From: Magnolia sinica
Taxonomy: Eukaryota > Streptophyta > Magnoliopsida > Magnoliales > Magnoliaceae
NCBI RefSeq assembly: GCF_029962835.1
Contig: NC_080581.1
Span: 25,496,001-25,560,000 of the forward strand
Length of the DNA: 64,000 nt
Direction: 5' to 3'
Below the pieces are notes generated by a model that worked only from the letters and a program-made list of their open reading frames with translations, ran no database searches and was not told the DNA's origin. The position numbers and the translations under genes were made by a program. Of the stretch, positions 36,203 through 47,173 are shown piece after piece. Within the stretch, counting starts at the first letter, position 1, and each line of letters begins with the position of its first letter.

Positions 36203-37692
36203 CGTATCAGGCGGGGCTTAGCATCATTCTTAGACAGAAGATACTTGAGCGCCGTGTGATCAGTGTAAATAACGATCTTCGATCTGATCAAGTAAGACAG
36301 AAATTTTTCCAAAGCGAACACTGCGGCCAAGAGTTCCTTTTCCATAGTCGAGTAGTTCACTTGGGCAGGATTTAGTGTCTTACTCGCATAATGAATAACA
36401 TGGGGTTTCTTATCTTTTCTCTAGCCTAGAACTGCCTCATGAGCATAATCAGATGCGTCGCACATAAGTTCAAAAGGAATGCCCCAGTTGGGTGGTTGTA
36501 TGATGGGTGCACTAGTCAACATGCCCTTAAGCTTAGTAAAAACTTCCTGACATGGCTCAGTCCACTCGTATGGAGTATCCTTTTGAAGTAGATTACATAA
36601 AGGACGAGATATGAGACTAAAGTCCTTTATGAATTTTTTGTAAAAACCAGCGTGTCCTAAGAAGGATCGCACGTCCCGTATGTTCTTGGGTAGAGGTAGG
36701 TTAGAGATAAGATCAATTTTTGCCTTATCCACCTCGATTCCTTTAGACGAGATAATATGTCCAAGGACAATTCCCTTATGAACTAGTAAATGACACTTCT
36801 CCCAATTAAGTACCAAGTTCTTTTCTTCACATCTTTTCAGCACACATTTAAGACGCTCTAAGCACTCACTGAAAGATGAACCGAAAACATAGAAATCGTC
36901 CATGAAGACCTTTAGATATTTCCCCACCATGTCAGAAAAGATACTCATCATGCATCGCTGAAAGGTGGCAAGGGCATTACATAATCCGAATGACATCCTT
37001 CTGTAGGCAAAGGTGCCGTAGAGACATGTAAATGTGGTATTTTCCTGGTCCTCAGGGGCGATTTCAATCTGATTGTAGCCCGAATACCCATCAAGGAAAC
37101 AGTAATAGGAATGACCAACTAACCTTTCCAAGATTTGATCAATGAAGGGCAAAGGAAAGTAGTTCTTCCTCGTGACGGTATTCAGCTTCCTGTAGTCAAT
37201 GCACATTCTCCAACTAATAGTAACTCTATTTGGCATGAGTTCATTATTGGCATTGGCTACGATGGTGATCCCGGACTTCTTAGGAACCACCTGAGTTGGA
37301 CTCACCCATTGACTATCGGATATGGGGTATATGATACCCACATCCAATAGTTTAAGAACCTCGGCCTTAACCACTTCCTTCATGTTTGAATTTAGTCTAC
37401 GTTGTGATTGCCGAGCGGTCTTAGCATTATCCTCAAAATATATGCGGTGAGTACAAATCGAGGGGTCGATTCCCTTGAGGTCCGCTATTGTCCATCCAAG
37501 GGCTTCCTTATGCTCAATGAGAGTAGATATGAGCATACTCTCCCGTTCTTTCTCCAGATGGGCAGAGATCACCATCGGGTATGTCTCATCTTGACCTAAA
37601 TATGCGTATTTCAAATCAGAGGGCAAAGGTTTTAGGTCAAGCTTCGGTGGCTTGAGGTTAGACGGTAGAGGCACTACATCGGTTTGTGACAA
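36172..37692 (-). pseudogene. Athila reverse transcriptase and RNase H, broken
   Basis: The 423-codon piece 36421-37692 holds a complete RT. WRMCIDYRKLN is at about residue 161, FLDGYSGYNQI at 199 and KVFMDDF at about 261-267. The active site is thus FMDD, normal for Athila. The RT connection (FLGHAGFYKKFIKDFS) and the start of RNase H (FELMCDASDYAHEAVLG) follow. A stop at about 36420 cuts it. RNase H resumes at 36172-36360 ([29 protein letters not shown]). The frame runs on from the protease with a short stop-interrupted gap (37693-37713). Apart from single stops it is well preserved. Confidence 0.93.
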
Positions 37693-37713
37693 TTCTTCAA
37701 ATTGTGGCCTCCA

Positions 37714-38481
37714 CTAGTTAACTTCAAGTATCGGTGTAGTATCAAGCAAGGCACACGTCTCCCTAATCATGTCATCATCAAAATCATGGAAGTGGGCCAG
37801 GAACGTTTCTAGAGGGTCAGAGGATAAGGTCAGAGGTGTCGTATCTTCCACGAAAGAGTCAATCATGTTAATGTCGTGGAAATCGTCATCATCATCTAAG
37901 TTTTTGCCGTTATTGAAAAAGATATTTGACTCCAATGTCATATTCTCAAAAGACATAGTCACGACACCATTCCTGTAATTGATAATTGCGTTTGAAGTGG
38001 CAAGGAATGGGTGACCAAGAATGATGGGAATCTGAGTGCTCATGTTATTGATGGGTTCGGTGTCCAGGATGATAAAATCTACAGGATAGTAAAATCTATC
38101 AACTTGGACTAACACATCCTCAATTATCCGTCTTGGTACACGAACAGAGTAATCAGTAAGTTGTAGTGTGGTTAGGGTGGGTTTTAATTCACCCAAACCT
38201 AACTGTTTGTATACCGAGTAGGGAATCAGATTGACGCTCGCTCCTAAGTCAAGAAGTGCGTGATCAATTCGATAGTCCTCAATTACACATGATATGATTG
38301 GGCTATTGGGATCTTTGAATTTTCGTGGCACATCTTGCTTCAGGATGACACTCACTTTCTCAGTCAAGAAGATTTTCTTTTGAATACTCTGTTGTCGTTT
38401 GGTCGTGCATAAGTCTTTCAGGAATTTGGCATATGAAGGTATCTGTTTTACGACATCAAGTAGAGAAATGTTGACTTTCAC
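37714..38481 (-). pseudogene. Athila aspartic protease
   Basis: A 255-codon open piece includes HALLDLGASVNLIPYSVY at about residues 74-91. The catalytic motif is DLGA rather than DTG/DSG, as in Athila. RIIEDVLVQVDRFYYPVDF, FIILDTEP and IILGHPFLAT follow in the usual order. A TAA just upstream (about 38480) separates it from gag, where relatives read through. The protease would cleave the gag-pol polyprotein. The acidic tail (DDDDDFHDINMID) leads to RT. Confidence 0.92.
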
Positions 38482-40050
38482 TTATTTCAACACCTTCAGA
38501 ATATCCTGAGAGTTAGAAAGAGGTTTTGGTGCAACCAATCGTTGGGGAAATGGAGCAACTGGCTTCTCTAAAAGTTCCAGTTCTAATTTTTGTGGGGCAT
38601 CACTAGATCCATCATTGTTGTCCACTTTCGGGTCCTTAGGCTTTTCAGCCATAACCGAGATGGTTTTATCAATGATCTTACCACTCCTAAGAGTGGTGAT
38701 AGATTTAGCTTGTTCCATCTGATTTGAAGAGCTAGGGTCACTTATTTCATATTGCGGTTTGGGATTGGGGAGAGGTTGAGCAGGAAGCATCCCCTTCCTT
38801 CCACTTGTTAATTGTGACTCTATCCTTTGAATAGATGACGCAAGCATTCCTAATGCTGTGTGGATATCATGAAACGCTTGTGCCAAATTTTGATTAAGTA
38901 GCTCTTATTCTCAAATATGTTTTTGAACGGATACTCTTGAGGTTTCCCTTGATTTGGAATTTGATTGAAGAAACCTTGAGGGGTAACAGTTTGTCCATTC
39001 TTCCAATTGAAGTTTGGATGATTTCTCCAACTAAGATTGTATGTATTAGAGGTGGGTCCATTAAAATGTCTTTGGTAATTATTTACGGCATTGGATTGCT
39101 CAGTCAGAACCTCTTGAAAGGTAGATATAGTTGGACAGTTTTCAGTTGTGTGACTGTTACTACCACAAATACCGCAAACAACTTCCTTACCCTTATCCTT
39201 GATTCCATAGCCTCGAATTTCTTTATAAGATTAGCCACTTTAACATTGATATCATCATCCTCTTTCAGCTGGTATACTCCTCCCCTTTTCTTTGATTGAG
39301 TAGGCCTAGAAGTGGTACTCAATTTTGGGTATGTGTCCCATGATTGTGCATTTTTGGCAAGTCTATTTAAGTAATCCCATACATCATTGATATTTTTATT
39401 CATAAATTCTCCATTGCACATCGTCTCAACCAATTGGCGCATGGAGGATATCAGCCCATCATAGAAAAAGTGCGTAATGCGCCACGTTTTAAAACCGTGT
39501 TGTGGGCAAGAGTTGACAAGATCCTTGAACCGCTCCCAACATTGGAAGAATGTTTCATCCTCCCTTTGGACGAAGTTCATGATTGATTTTCTAAGGGTGT
39601 TCATTTTATGATATGAAAAAAATTTCTTTATGAACTCCCTTTGCATATCATTCCATGTGCTAATAGATCTAGGATGTAGTGAATGTAACCATGTCTTAGC
39701 TTTCTCTTTCAAAGAAAAGGGAAAGAGTTTCAGCCTGACTATGTCCTCAGACACATTTAGAAAATATAAGTGGTTATAATCTCATCAAACTCTTTCAAGT
39801 GTAGATACGGTTCTTCAGATTTGAGCCCATGAAATTTAGGAAGGAGTTGGATCACCCCTAGCTTGATATTCATGTGTCCTGTATTTTCTTGAAAAACCAT
39901 GCATGAGGGTGTGCTCACCCCCACCGGTTGTAAATAATCTCGTAAAGTATGAGGCGGAGGTGCTTGATGCACCTCATTCTCATCATGGACTTCCTCAATC
40001 CCAGGTGAAGGTAGTGCTTGAGGTTGATTTGCAGCTATAACCTCAATTCA
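38482..40050 (-). pseudogene. Athila gag, frameshifted
   Basis: The gag frame is open from about 40050 without a clear ATG. 39757-39972 reads APPPHTLRDYLQPVG, and after a break 39104-39754 has the gag core (FSLKEKAKTWLHSL, MQREFIKKFFSYH, DETFFQCWERFKDLV). The CCHC knuckle (CGICGSNSHTTENC) is encoded at 39135-39176 but in a different frame, so a frameshift near 39.2 kb separates core and knuckle. The basic Gln/Pro-rich C-terminal part is 38482-38886 (AQAFHDIHTALGMLASSIQ). Gag would form the virus-like particle. Confidence 0.9.
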
Positions 40051-40539
40051 GATTCTAAACTTAGACCTAAAAGAGAGAAATGAAAAAAATCTAGAAAGAA
40101 AGAGAGGATTTGGAAAGAAGTTACCAGATCGGAGTCCCTAAGTTAAAAACCTGCAAAACAAAGCAAAACAAGTTAGTTTCTAAAAATAGAAAATTTGAAA
40201 ATAGAAAGTTTCTAAAATTAGAAAGAGTTTCTAAAAGGGAAATCACTAACCTAGATTTTAAAAGTAAAAGAAGAAAGTCTTTAAAAATAAAATAAAAGAA
40301 AGGAGAGATGAAATAAATTAGGAAAATTCCTAAAACAAAACCTAATATAGAAATAGAGGGTTAGAAAAAATTAGAAAGATATTACCAATTTAGAAATTAT
40401 ATATTAGAATCCTACAAAATAGGAAAAATAGGTTAGTTTCTAAAAATCAGGAAAACTAAACCTAAATTTTAAGGTTAAAACAATCCTAATCTTAAACTAA
40501 TCCCAAAACTAATTAATTTTAGAAAATCATAGCCGTCAA
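40051..40539 (-). other. Athila untranslated leader
   Basis: Between the primer-binding site and gag. Strongly A/G-rich on the plus strand with repeated TTTCTAAAA-type words; no gene. The small plus-strand ORF at 40110-40295 is low complexity. Confidence 0.7.
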
Positions 40540-40557
40540 TCCCCGGCAACGGCGCCA
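40540..40557 (-). other. Athila primer-binding site (tRNA-Asp)
   Basis: The plus strand reads TCCCCGGCAACGGCGCCA, identical in type to the 3' end of plant tRNA-Asp including the CCA junction. On the minus strand the site is TGGCGCCGTTGCCGGGGA, 6 bp from the 5' LTR end at 40564. This primer is typical of Athila. Confidence 0.95.
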
Positions 40558-40563
40558 AAAACT

Positions 40564-42796
40564 TGTTCACTCCCCAAGTATAGGGTTGTGATGTAGTAAT
40601 AAACTCGGTGAGACCAAGGTCGAATCCCAAGGGATTGAAACTTGTACGTAATTTGAGACTAAGTAGAAGTAGAACTAGACTAAGATGAAATCTATATCGA
40701 TTGAATTTAAGGAATAATGTCGAAATATTTATCTAAAATTTAGAATTCAAAGGTAGGAAACTAGGGATTCAAAGGATCCACTTGTAGAGATCAGGGAGAT
40801 CTTATACCTGTATCAAAAACTCAACTGAACTTAGAGTCTATCTTCATCCAGTTGAAGGGTGTAACCATAAAAATCAAGACTGAACTTCCTTTGATCTAGT
40901 TTTCAAGAGATGAAAGGTATATGAATTAGAATGGATTCCATCACCAAACCATGCCCAGGAGACAAAGTAAACAACAGAATTAAACTAATTAAAAACCAAT
41001 CAACATGATATGAAGGTTAGGAAGGGTACCGTCATCCGGCCATGCCCAGGAGACGATGGTGAACAACAGGTCTTCCTGACATCATAAACATAAAAAGGAA
41101 AGGAACATGCTCAAAGCTATCGTAGACCCATTATAATTTTAGTCACAACAGACCATTAAAAACTAAAAAATATTCCCTTAATTAAACTAAAATCAACATC
41201 AGTTCAGTTTAAACAAAAGGCACAAGCAAAAAATTCTCCCATCATGCTACAAGCTTCACCTCTTAGCCCTAGCTAAGAGGTTCAGCCCAACATGATTAGG
41301 CTATCCTCAAATATCATAAAGAAATTAAACAAAAAACTAAGAAAACAAAACTCTATAGAAACTGTTTCACGTCCAGGCTTCTCTGCTTCATGCTCAGCAT
41401 AAAATTGGATGCCCTTTCTCTCTTGTTTCTTACCTCTTTATAGGAGCACGAGGTTGGTCGATGGAGTGTTTCCGCACTCCATGCAGTTGGTGTGGAAGTT
41501 TTACGCATCAGCAACACAAGATACGTGCGCTGGTTCTTCATAGGGCCCATAATTGAAGTCGATGGAAAAATCTACTACGTCCATTGGATGCGGCTCGAAA
41601 AGCTAGTCAAAGATGTTGATTTTGGCTCGGATTTGGTGTGGCCCACGGACTCTTTCTTGGTGATGACTACCTGGCATTTAAACGGTTGAAAACCAATCGC
41701 CGTTGTCTTTTTCAAGTCCGTCACCTAGGCGTGAATGAGATGAAATGAGGGACTCTCTGGGACAGTCTGGATCAAACTGTTGACGCACGGTGATGGCCCG
41801 CAAGATTCGTCCGAAGGCTCTGTTACGAAACAGAGCCTACGCATTTAGCGCTGTGATGGCTGGTGGGTCCCAGATTGACGTCAGGACGAAAATCCACGCC
41901 GCCCATTGTCTTTTCCTTTAAAAAACATGCAGACTTGCTCGATTTTGGATCCAAACCGTGGTGGCCCCTGATATTTTCATTCCACCATCCATGTTGATGT
42001 TGAACGGATATTTCTTGTGATCGGGTGCATGGGACCAAGAGGTCACCTTGGTGAGGGTCCAGACTCCCCTATGGATGTAATAGACGGTCCAGATTCTGCA
42101 AAAGGATGACGAGTGGGGCCCACTAGTGAAAAATGGACGGACAATGGGAGGACGCTGTGTCCTTTTTTGAGTTGGAGAGGATCGATTCGGTCAGCATGTG
42201 CTGACCGACTTTGAGAATTTTAGTGCACGGCTAGTGCACTTGTCTACCGTGCACACGTGATGTACATGAGGTCCTTTGAAGATGTTTATGAGAAATTCCC
42301 TCCGTCCATCTGTATTCTCATCTCATTTAATGCGTTGATACCAATTTTGAAGCATATCCAGATAGCAGGTGGGCCCAAAATCAGAGTTTTAGGGGCTGAT
42401 CTGTCCGTTGGGCCATTTCTACAGGGATCGAATGGATGAAATTCGACGTGTATGGTTAATTTATGGTCCTCAGGCCATGTATGAAGTTTTGAGCTGAACG
42501 GATGGTGGAAAACCTATGATCTTGCATTCTGGACATCTTTCGGGCCACTTAAGCTCCAGTTTCTCGATTTTCTCGGATCTCTGGTATGTAAATTCATCGA
42601 TCTTGGTCCCCTAGAGTTTGTCCCTTGCCTTGGTGATTTATGAGCGTCAAATCCACACTTTTAGTACCATTTTTCAGTCCATGCTTATAAATCCACCTTG
42701 CAACATAAATACGATTAAAACAGGCCATTAAACAGTATTACGTTCATAAATCCAGGCAATAACTGGGGTCTGATATGCAATATTTGACCCTCAACA
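40564..42796 (-). repeat. Athila 5' LTR, intact
   Basis: 2233 bp, ends TGTTCACTCC and CCTCAACA on the plus strand. ORFs inside it (41353-42439) are mirrored in the other LTR and not genes. Confidence 0.95.
41433..41443 (-). promoter_or_regulatory. Possible Athila TATA box
   Basis: CTATAAAGAGG on the minus strand, conserved in the partner LTR near 32210. Transcription would leave about 840 bp of R-U5 before the primer site. Confidence 0.4.
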
Positions 42797-42801
42797 GATG
42801 C

Positions 42802-42837
42802 CCTAACCAGTCTCCCGTCCCTCTCTTGCCCTTAGTC

Positions 42838-42883
<46 letters not shown>

Positions 42884-45521
42884 CCACAGATCTCTCCCTC
42901 CCCTCTCTCTCTCTCGCTTCCTGTCGATCTCTCTCTCTTCCTTTCTTGATCTCTCTTCCTTGCTTGATCCTGTTACTGACCGAACTACCCACGCTCACCC
43001 TCTCGCTCTCTCTGAATCCATGGTTGAAGGATTAAATCTCCAGCAACATTGAGGTATCTCTCTCTCTCTCTCAATCTCTCTCAATGTTAATTCCGATTTA
43101 GGGTTTTCAAAGTTTAGGGTGGATTCCACTAGAATGTTTATTTGCCATGCAACCTATTGATATGCTAGGTGGGGCCCACGGTGATGTTAATCACAATGGG
43201 CTATGTAGCCCACCTTACCAAACAATCCGACTTGGATTTGGGGATTTTAGGGCTTATAGATTTGAATGTGGACCCCAAATTGGTGTTTTTCTGATTTTAC
43301 AAATTAGGGATTTGGGGATTTTAGAATTTTGGAGAGCTGAGTAATTTTGGAATTGAGAATTTCACCTTCTATCTTTTATTTATTTATTTCTATTTTCTTT
43401 ATTGACATTTACAAACATCTAAATTTGGAATTCATGCATAGTAGCAGTTATAGTCATGAATCTGATTTAGTTGTTTCCTGAACTTGGTATTTAGCTGTGG
43501 TGTGGATGGCCTGGGTTAATGTCTTCTGACCTGATGATCTTTACACGTTGTAACAATACAACCTTTTTTTTTTCCTTTCTACCAATTTGTAAATGACCAA
43601 GGGTCTATATTCAACATACATGTGTGGCCCACCTAATGAGCGGGCCAGGTTAATTTTTGGGCTAAGGCACATTCATGATATGTCCCAGTTGATGAATGGT
43701 CACATCTAATACATTTGTTTCAGTTTCTACAGTATTTTAATCAATGGGATTCAATGTGAGTATACCTTGCCCAGATTTGCACATACTTCCATCTTTCAGT
43801 GTATCAATTGGGAAGCCACAGTGTACATGCCCTAGCCTAAAAAAATAAGCTGGAATAGTTTCCTTTGGCACGGTCAAATACTATCTCAGTTTAAACACTA
43901 ATATAATTGGAAATTTACATACCCTAAAAATTTACAAAAAATGTCATGTGGCTCCTAGAATTCAAAAGTGCATAAAGAATTTGTTTACGTCGTCTTGTTT
44001 CGGTACTAGGAATTTAATTCTGTGTAATCTTTTGTTTGGGTACTGGGAAAGAATTCACTGCAATTCTACTGTACTTACACTGTTTTACAGAATTTGTGGT
44101 TATTTATGCCTAGTGTGTATTCTCTCATACTGCGCTTCCTTTTTGCAGGTTTTGTTTTAGCATCTGCAGGAGAAGCTCATTATTATTGAGGTGTACTATG
44201 TAGATTTCAAGTCCTTAAAAAAATATGCCCATGCACATACACCTATGCCTATTTTTTTGTTACTTACATGTAACCATTTAACTATTTAATATTGAATTTC
44301 AAAATATCTTTCACATATATTATAATTAAATATTAAGAGGCATAGGTCAAAACAAAAGTTGTCTTTGATTTGACCTGCCCAGGCTGGACATTGAGCTCAA
44401 TTGATTTGACTCTCCTTGCTAAAGGTGTGTTTTATCCATAGACAATCATATATGTCACCCCCTATTAATCCAAAAATAGGCCTATAATGATTGGAAAGGA
44501 TGCCCACCCTCCAAAGTATTTCGGTTGATGTGGCCCACTGGGGAGGGGTGTGGAAAATAAAGCTTCAAACCATTGAGTGGATTTTACATTAAACATTATG
44601 ACGGGACCTGTGAAATCCAAAGGGTTAGTGGCCAGAATCTATTAAAAAATAATTTCTAAAATTATAAGAGTCAAATTCCAAGCCTCCAAAATATAATTTC
44701 TGAAATCTAATAATTCCCAAATCTATGATGCTAAACACAATTGAAAATTTTAGATTACAAACCTAAGGTTTGAAATCCAAAAATGAGCCCTAAAGGTGCC
44801 ATGGAATGAGAGTGATGTAGGTTAGTGAACCATTGAGATCTACTCTACCTTATAAACCTTCTAGTGAATTGGGAGGGGTGTGGAAAATAAAGCTAAATCA
44901 TGATGGAGTGGATCATCCAATCAGTTAAAATTTTGTAAGATAGACTATGAAATGTTTTCTTGTCACAATAAAATTGGGAATGCTTTATGGATAGTTACAA
45001 TCATATTGATTTATATGTATTGTAGAATGATGCTTTTCTTAGGCCACGCTCTATTAATGTTTTTTTTCTTAAATTATTATTGTGATTGGTTAGTTTATAG
45101 TTGTGACTTGTAATTGTGATTTGTAAGTTAGATAATTAGTTACCCGCTTGAGGATTTCTATGGGGCCATACATAGATATGGTGTGTTTTTGGTGGCATAG
45201 AAATCACTCAAATTATTCCATTTTGGACAGTTCAAGGTTAGATGGATAGTATACTTTCATATAATCTATTTAAATGTTCATGCCTGATCCGTGGTCCATC
45301 TCCTCATTTCTCTCTGGATATGTTTCTTCTGTTCCGTATCCAATGCCAAATACCTTTATATTGCTTTAGATATTTGGCATCGGAATGTAACGTAAGATCA
45401 ACTTATCTGGAGAGATATGGGGAGATGTTGCCGGATTTTGGGTGTGGACGTTTAAATGAGAGTATGAAAGTATTACAATCTATCAAACCTTAGATGGGTA
45501 ACTAATTTAGGATTTAATTGT
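42802..45521. other. CACTA interior: CT-rich leader-like block then noncoding DNA
   Basis: 42841-42882 and 43058-43085 are (TC)n. The block 42840-43053 looks like a plant 5' leader and ends in CATTGAG followed by GTATCTCT, a plausible splice donor. An acceptor (TTTTCATTGTAG) sits just before the transposase ATG at 47174, so this may be a 5' untranslated exon with an intron of about 4.1 kb. The rest is AT-rich with GTGGGGCCCAC motifs. A 25-bp word (GGGAGGGGTGTGGAAAATAA-type) occurs at about 44535 and 44869. No coding sequence recognised. Confidence 0.45.
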
Positions 45522-45857
45522 ATTAGCTTAGAATTGATGGAGCGGACCCGGATGTGCGTCGGAGCTATTCGGATGTTGAGCGAGGGTCCCTAGAAGGAGG
45601 AACCGCTGTTATGACCATGATGAAGCTATCCATTTCCTATGGACAGCATTGGAGTGGCCTGGCCATTTGGATAGGCCCGTGTTTATGTATTAGCTCATAA
45701 TTGATGGAGCAGACCCGGATGTGTGTCGGAGCTATCCGGATGTTGAGCGAGGGTCCCTAGAATATGGGAACTACTGTTATGACCATGATGAAGTTGTCCA
45801 TTTCCTATGGACAGCATTGGAGTAGCCTGGCCATTTGGACAGGCCCGTGTTTATGTA
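45522..45857. repeat. Tandem duplication of about 168 bp
   Basis: Two copies (45522-45688 and 45689-45857) begin ATTAGCT-A-AATTGATGG and end GGCCCGTGTTTATGTA, with about 10 differences. Confidence 0.93.
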
Positions 45858-45879
45858 TCCCGAACCCGAACCCGATTTC

Positions 45880-47135
45880 CTAAACCTAAACTTATAACCT
45901 TAACCTAAACCTATTCTTAAATCCCAAAACCTATAACCTAAACCTAACCTTAATGTAAAACTAAACTTATAACCTAAACCTAAACCTTAACCTATAACCT
46001 AAACCTGAACCTATAACTTAAACCTATAACCTAAACTCAATTCCCTAAGGGCCAGTTTGGCCGAGCAGATTGGATAAGATTGGAAGGGATTGGAAGATAG
46101 ATCCTAGGGTTGGCCAAGCGTGCCAAACAGACATTGGATCCTGATCTCGGGATATAGTAATCCCATGGATCTGAAGACAATCCACGGACATTCACCATCA
46201 TTATCTTTAAATCCCATCCAATTCGCCTTAATCCCTTCAAAATTGTCAGGGACGTGTTTGGTTCGAGGGATTGAAAGGTTTGATCACAGGATTGGCCAGG
46301 CATGCCAAACAAACCGGATATAGAAATCATGGGATATAGTAATCCCATAGATCTTGCATCAATCCGAAAACTTTTGTGGCCCCAATTAGTTTCGAGGTCC
46401 ACTTGAGCTTTGGATCTACCTCATTCTTCAGCTCAGGTCCTAAACCTTAACCTAAACCTAAACCTAAACCTAAACCTAAACCTATAACCTTAACCTAAAC
46501 CTTTAATCTATAACTTATAACCTTAACCTAAACCTAAACCTAAACCTATACCCTTAACCTAAACCTAAACCTATAACCTATAACATTAACCTTAACCTAA
46601 ACTTAAACCTATTAGCTAAACCTAAACCTTAACCTATAACCTAAACTTATAACCTTAACCTAAAACTATTCTCAAATCCTAAAACCTATAACCTAAACCT
46701 ATAACCTAAACCTTAACCTATAACCTATAACCTATAACCTAAACTCAATTCCCTAAACCTTAACCTCTAACCTAACCTAAACCTAACCTATAACCTACAT
46801 TTATAACCTAGCCATAATCTAAACCTAAAACCTAAACCTAAACCTATAACCTATAACCTAAACCTAAAACCTAAACCTAAACCGACACTTATAACCTATA
46901 ACCTAAACTTATAACCTAAACCTAAACCTAAAACCCAAACGTAAACCCGATCCCAAACCCGAACCCGATTTCCTAAACCTAAACCTTAACGTATTCTCAA
47001 ATCCCTAAACCTAAACCTACACCTAATCCTAATCTCAACTCCCTAACTTAAACCTAAACCTAAACTTATACCTATTCTCAATTCCCTAAACCTAAACATA
47101 TAACTTAAACCTATAACCTAGCCTAATCTTAAACC
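45880..47135. repeat. Degenerate telomere-like array (CCTAAA/AACCTATAACC)
   Basis: Hundreds of bases of AACCTAAACCTA, AACCTATAACCTA and occasional CCCTAAACC, which is close to the plant telomere C-strand (CCCTAAA) but mostly lacks the third C. The array is broken by an unrelated insert at 46048-46437. It lies inside the CACTA element directly upstream of the transposase gene, so it is not a chromosome end. Confidence 0.85.
46048..46437. repeat. MITE-like insert with internal duplication
   Basis: Two related halves share TTGGCCA(A/G)GC(G/A)TGCCAAACA and GGGATATAGTAATCCCAT(G/A)GATCT (about 46110-46175 and 46285-46355). It starts GGGCCAGTTTGGCC, a style common at MITE ends, but clear terminal repeats and a TSD were not found. 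It ends with GGTCCACTTGAGCTTTGGAT, a fragment of the fold-back family. Confidence 0.5.
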
Positions 47136-47173
47136 TATTTTCGTAAACTGACTTTAGTCTTTTCATTGTAGAG

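Larger units (their letters stand above)
18755..42796 (-). mobile_element. Complete Athila-type Gypsy retrotransposon with nested Copia
   Basis: The element is oriented on the minus strand. Its termini on the plus strand are TGTTCACTCCCCAAGT at 18755 and CCCTCAACA at 42796, and the same two ends occur at 40564 and 33570. The flanking 5-mers are GACGC (18750-18754) and GATGC (42797-42801), a TSD with one change. The order on the minus strand is LTR, tRNA-Asp primer-binding site, gag, protease, RT-RNase H, integrase, LTR, as in Gypsy elements. The protease DLGA motif and the tRNA-Asp site point to Athila. No env-like ORF remains between integrase and the 3' LTR. Without the nested Copia the element is about 11.5 kb. 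The two LTRs differ by roughly a dozen substitutions in their first 345 bp by eye, so it is not a very recent insertion. Confidence 0.93.

Noticed and set aside
42744-43035. ORFs over the TC-rich stretch
   Set aside because: They are dinucleotide repeat translations across the Athila LTR border.
45880-47135. True telomere or chromosome end
   Set aside because: Units mostly lack the CCC of CCCTAAA, the array is interrupted, and transposon genes continue on the right.
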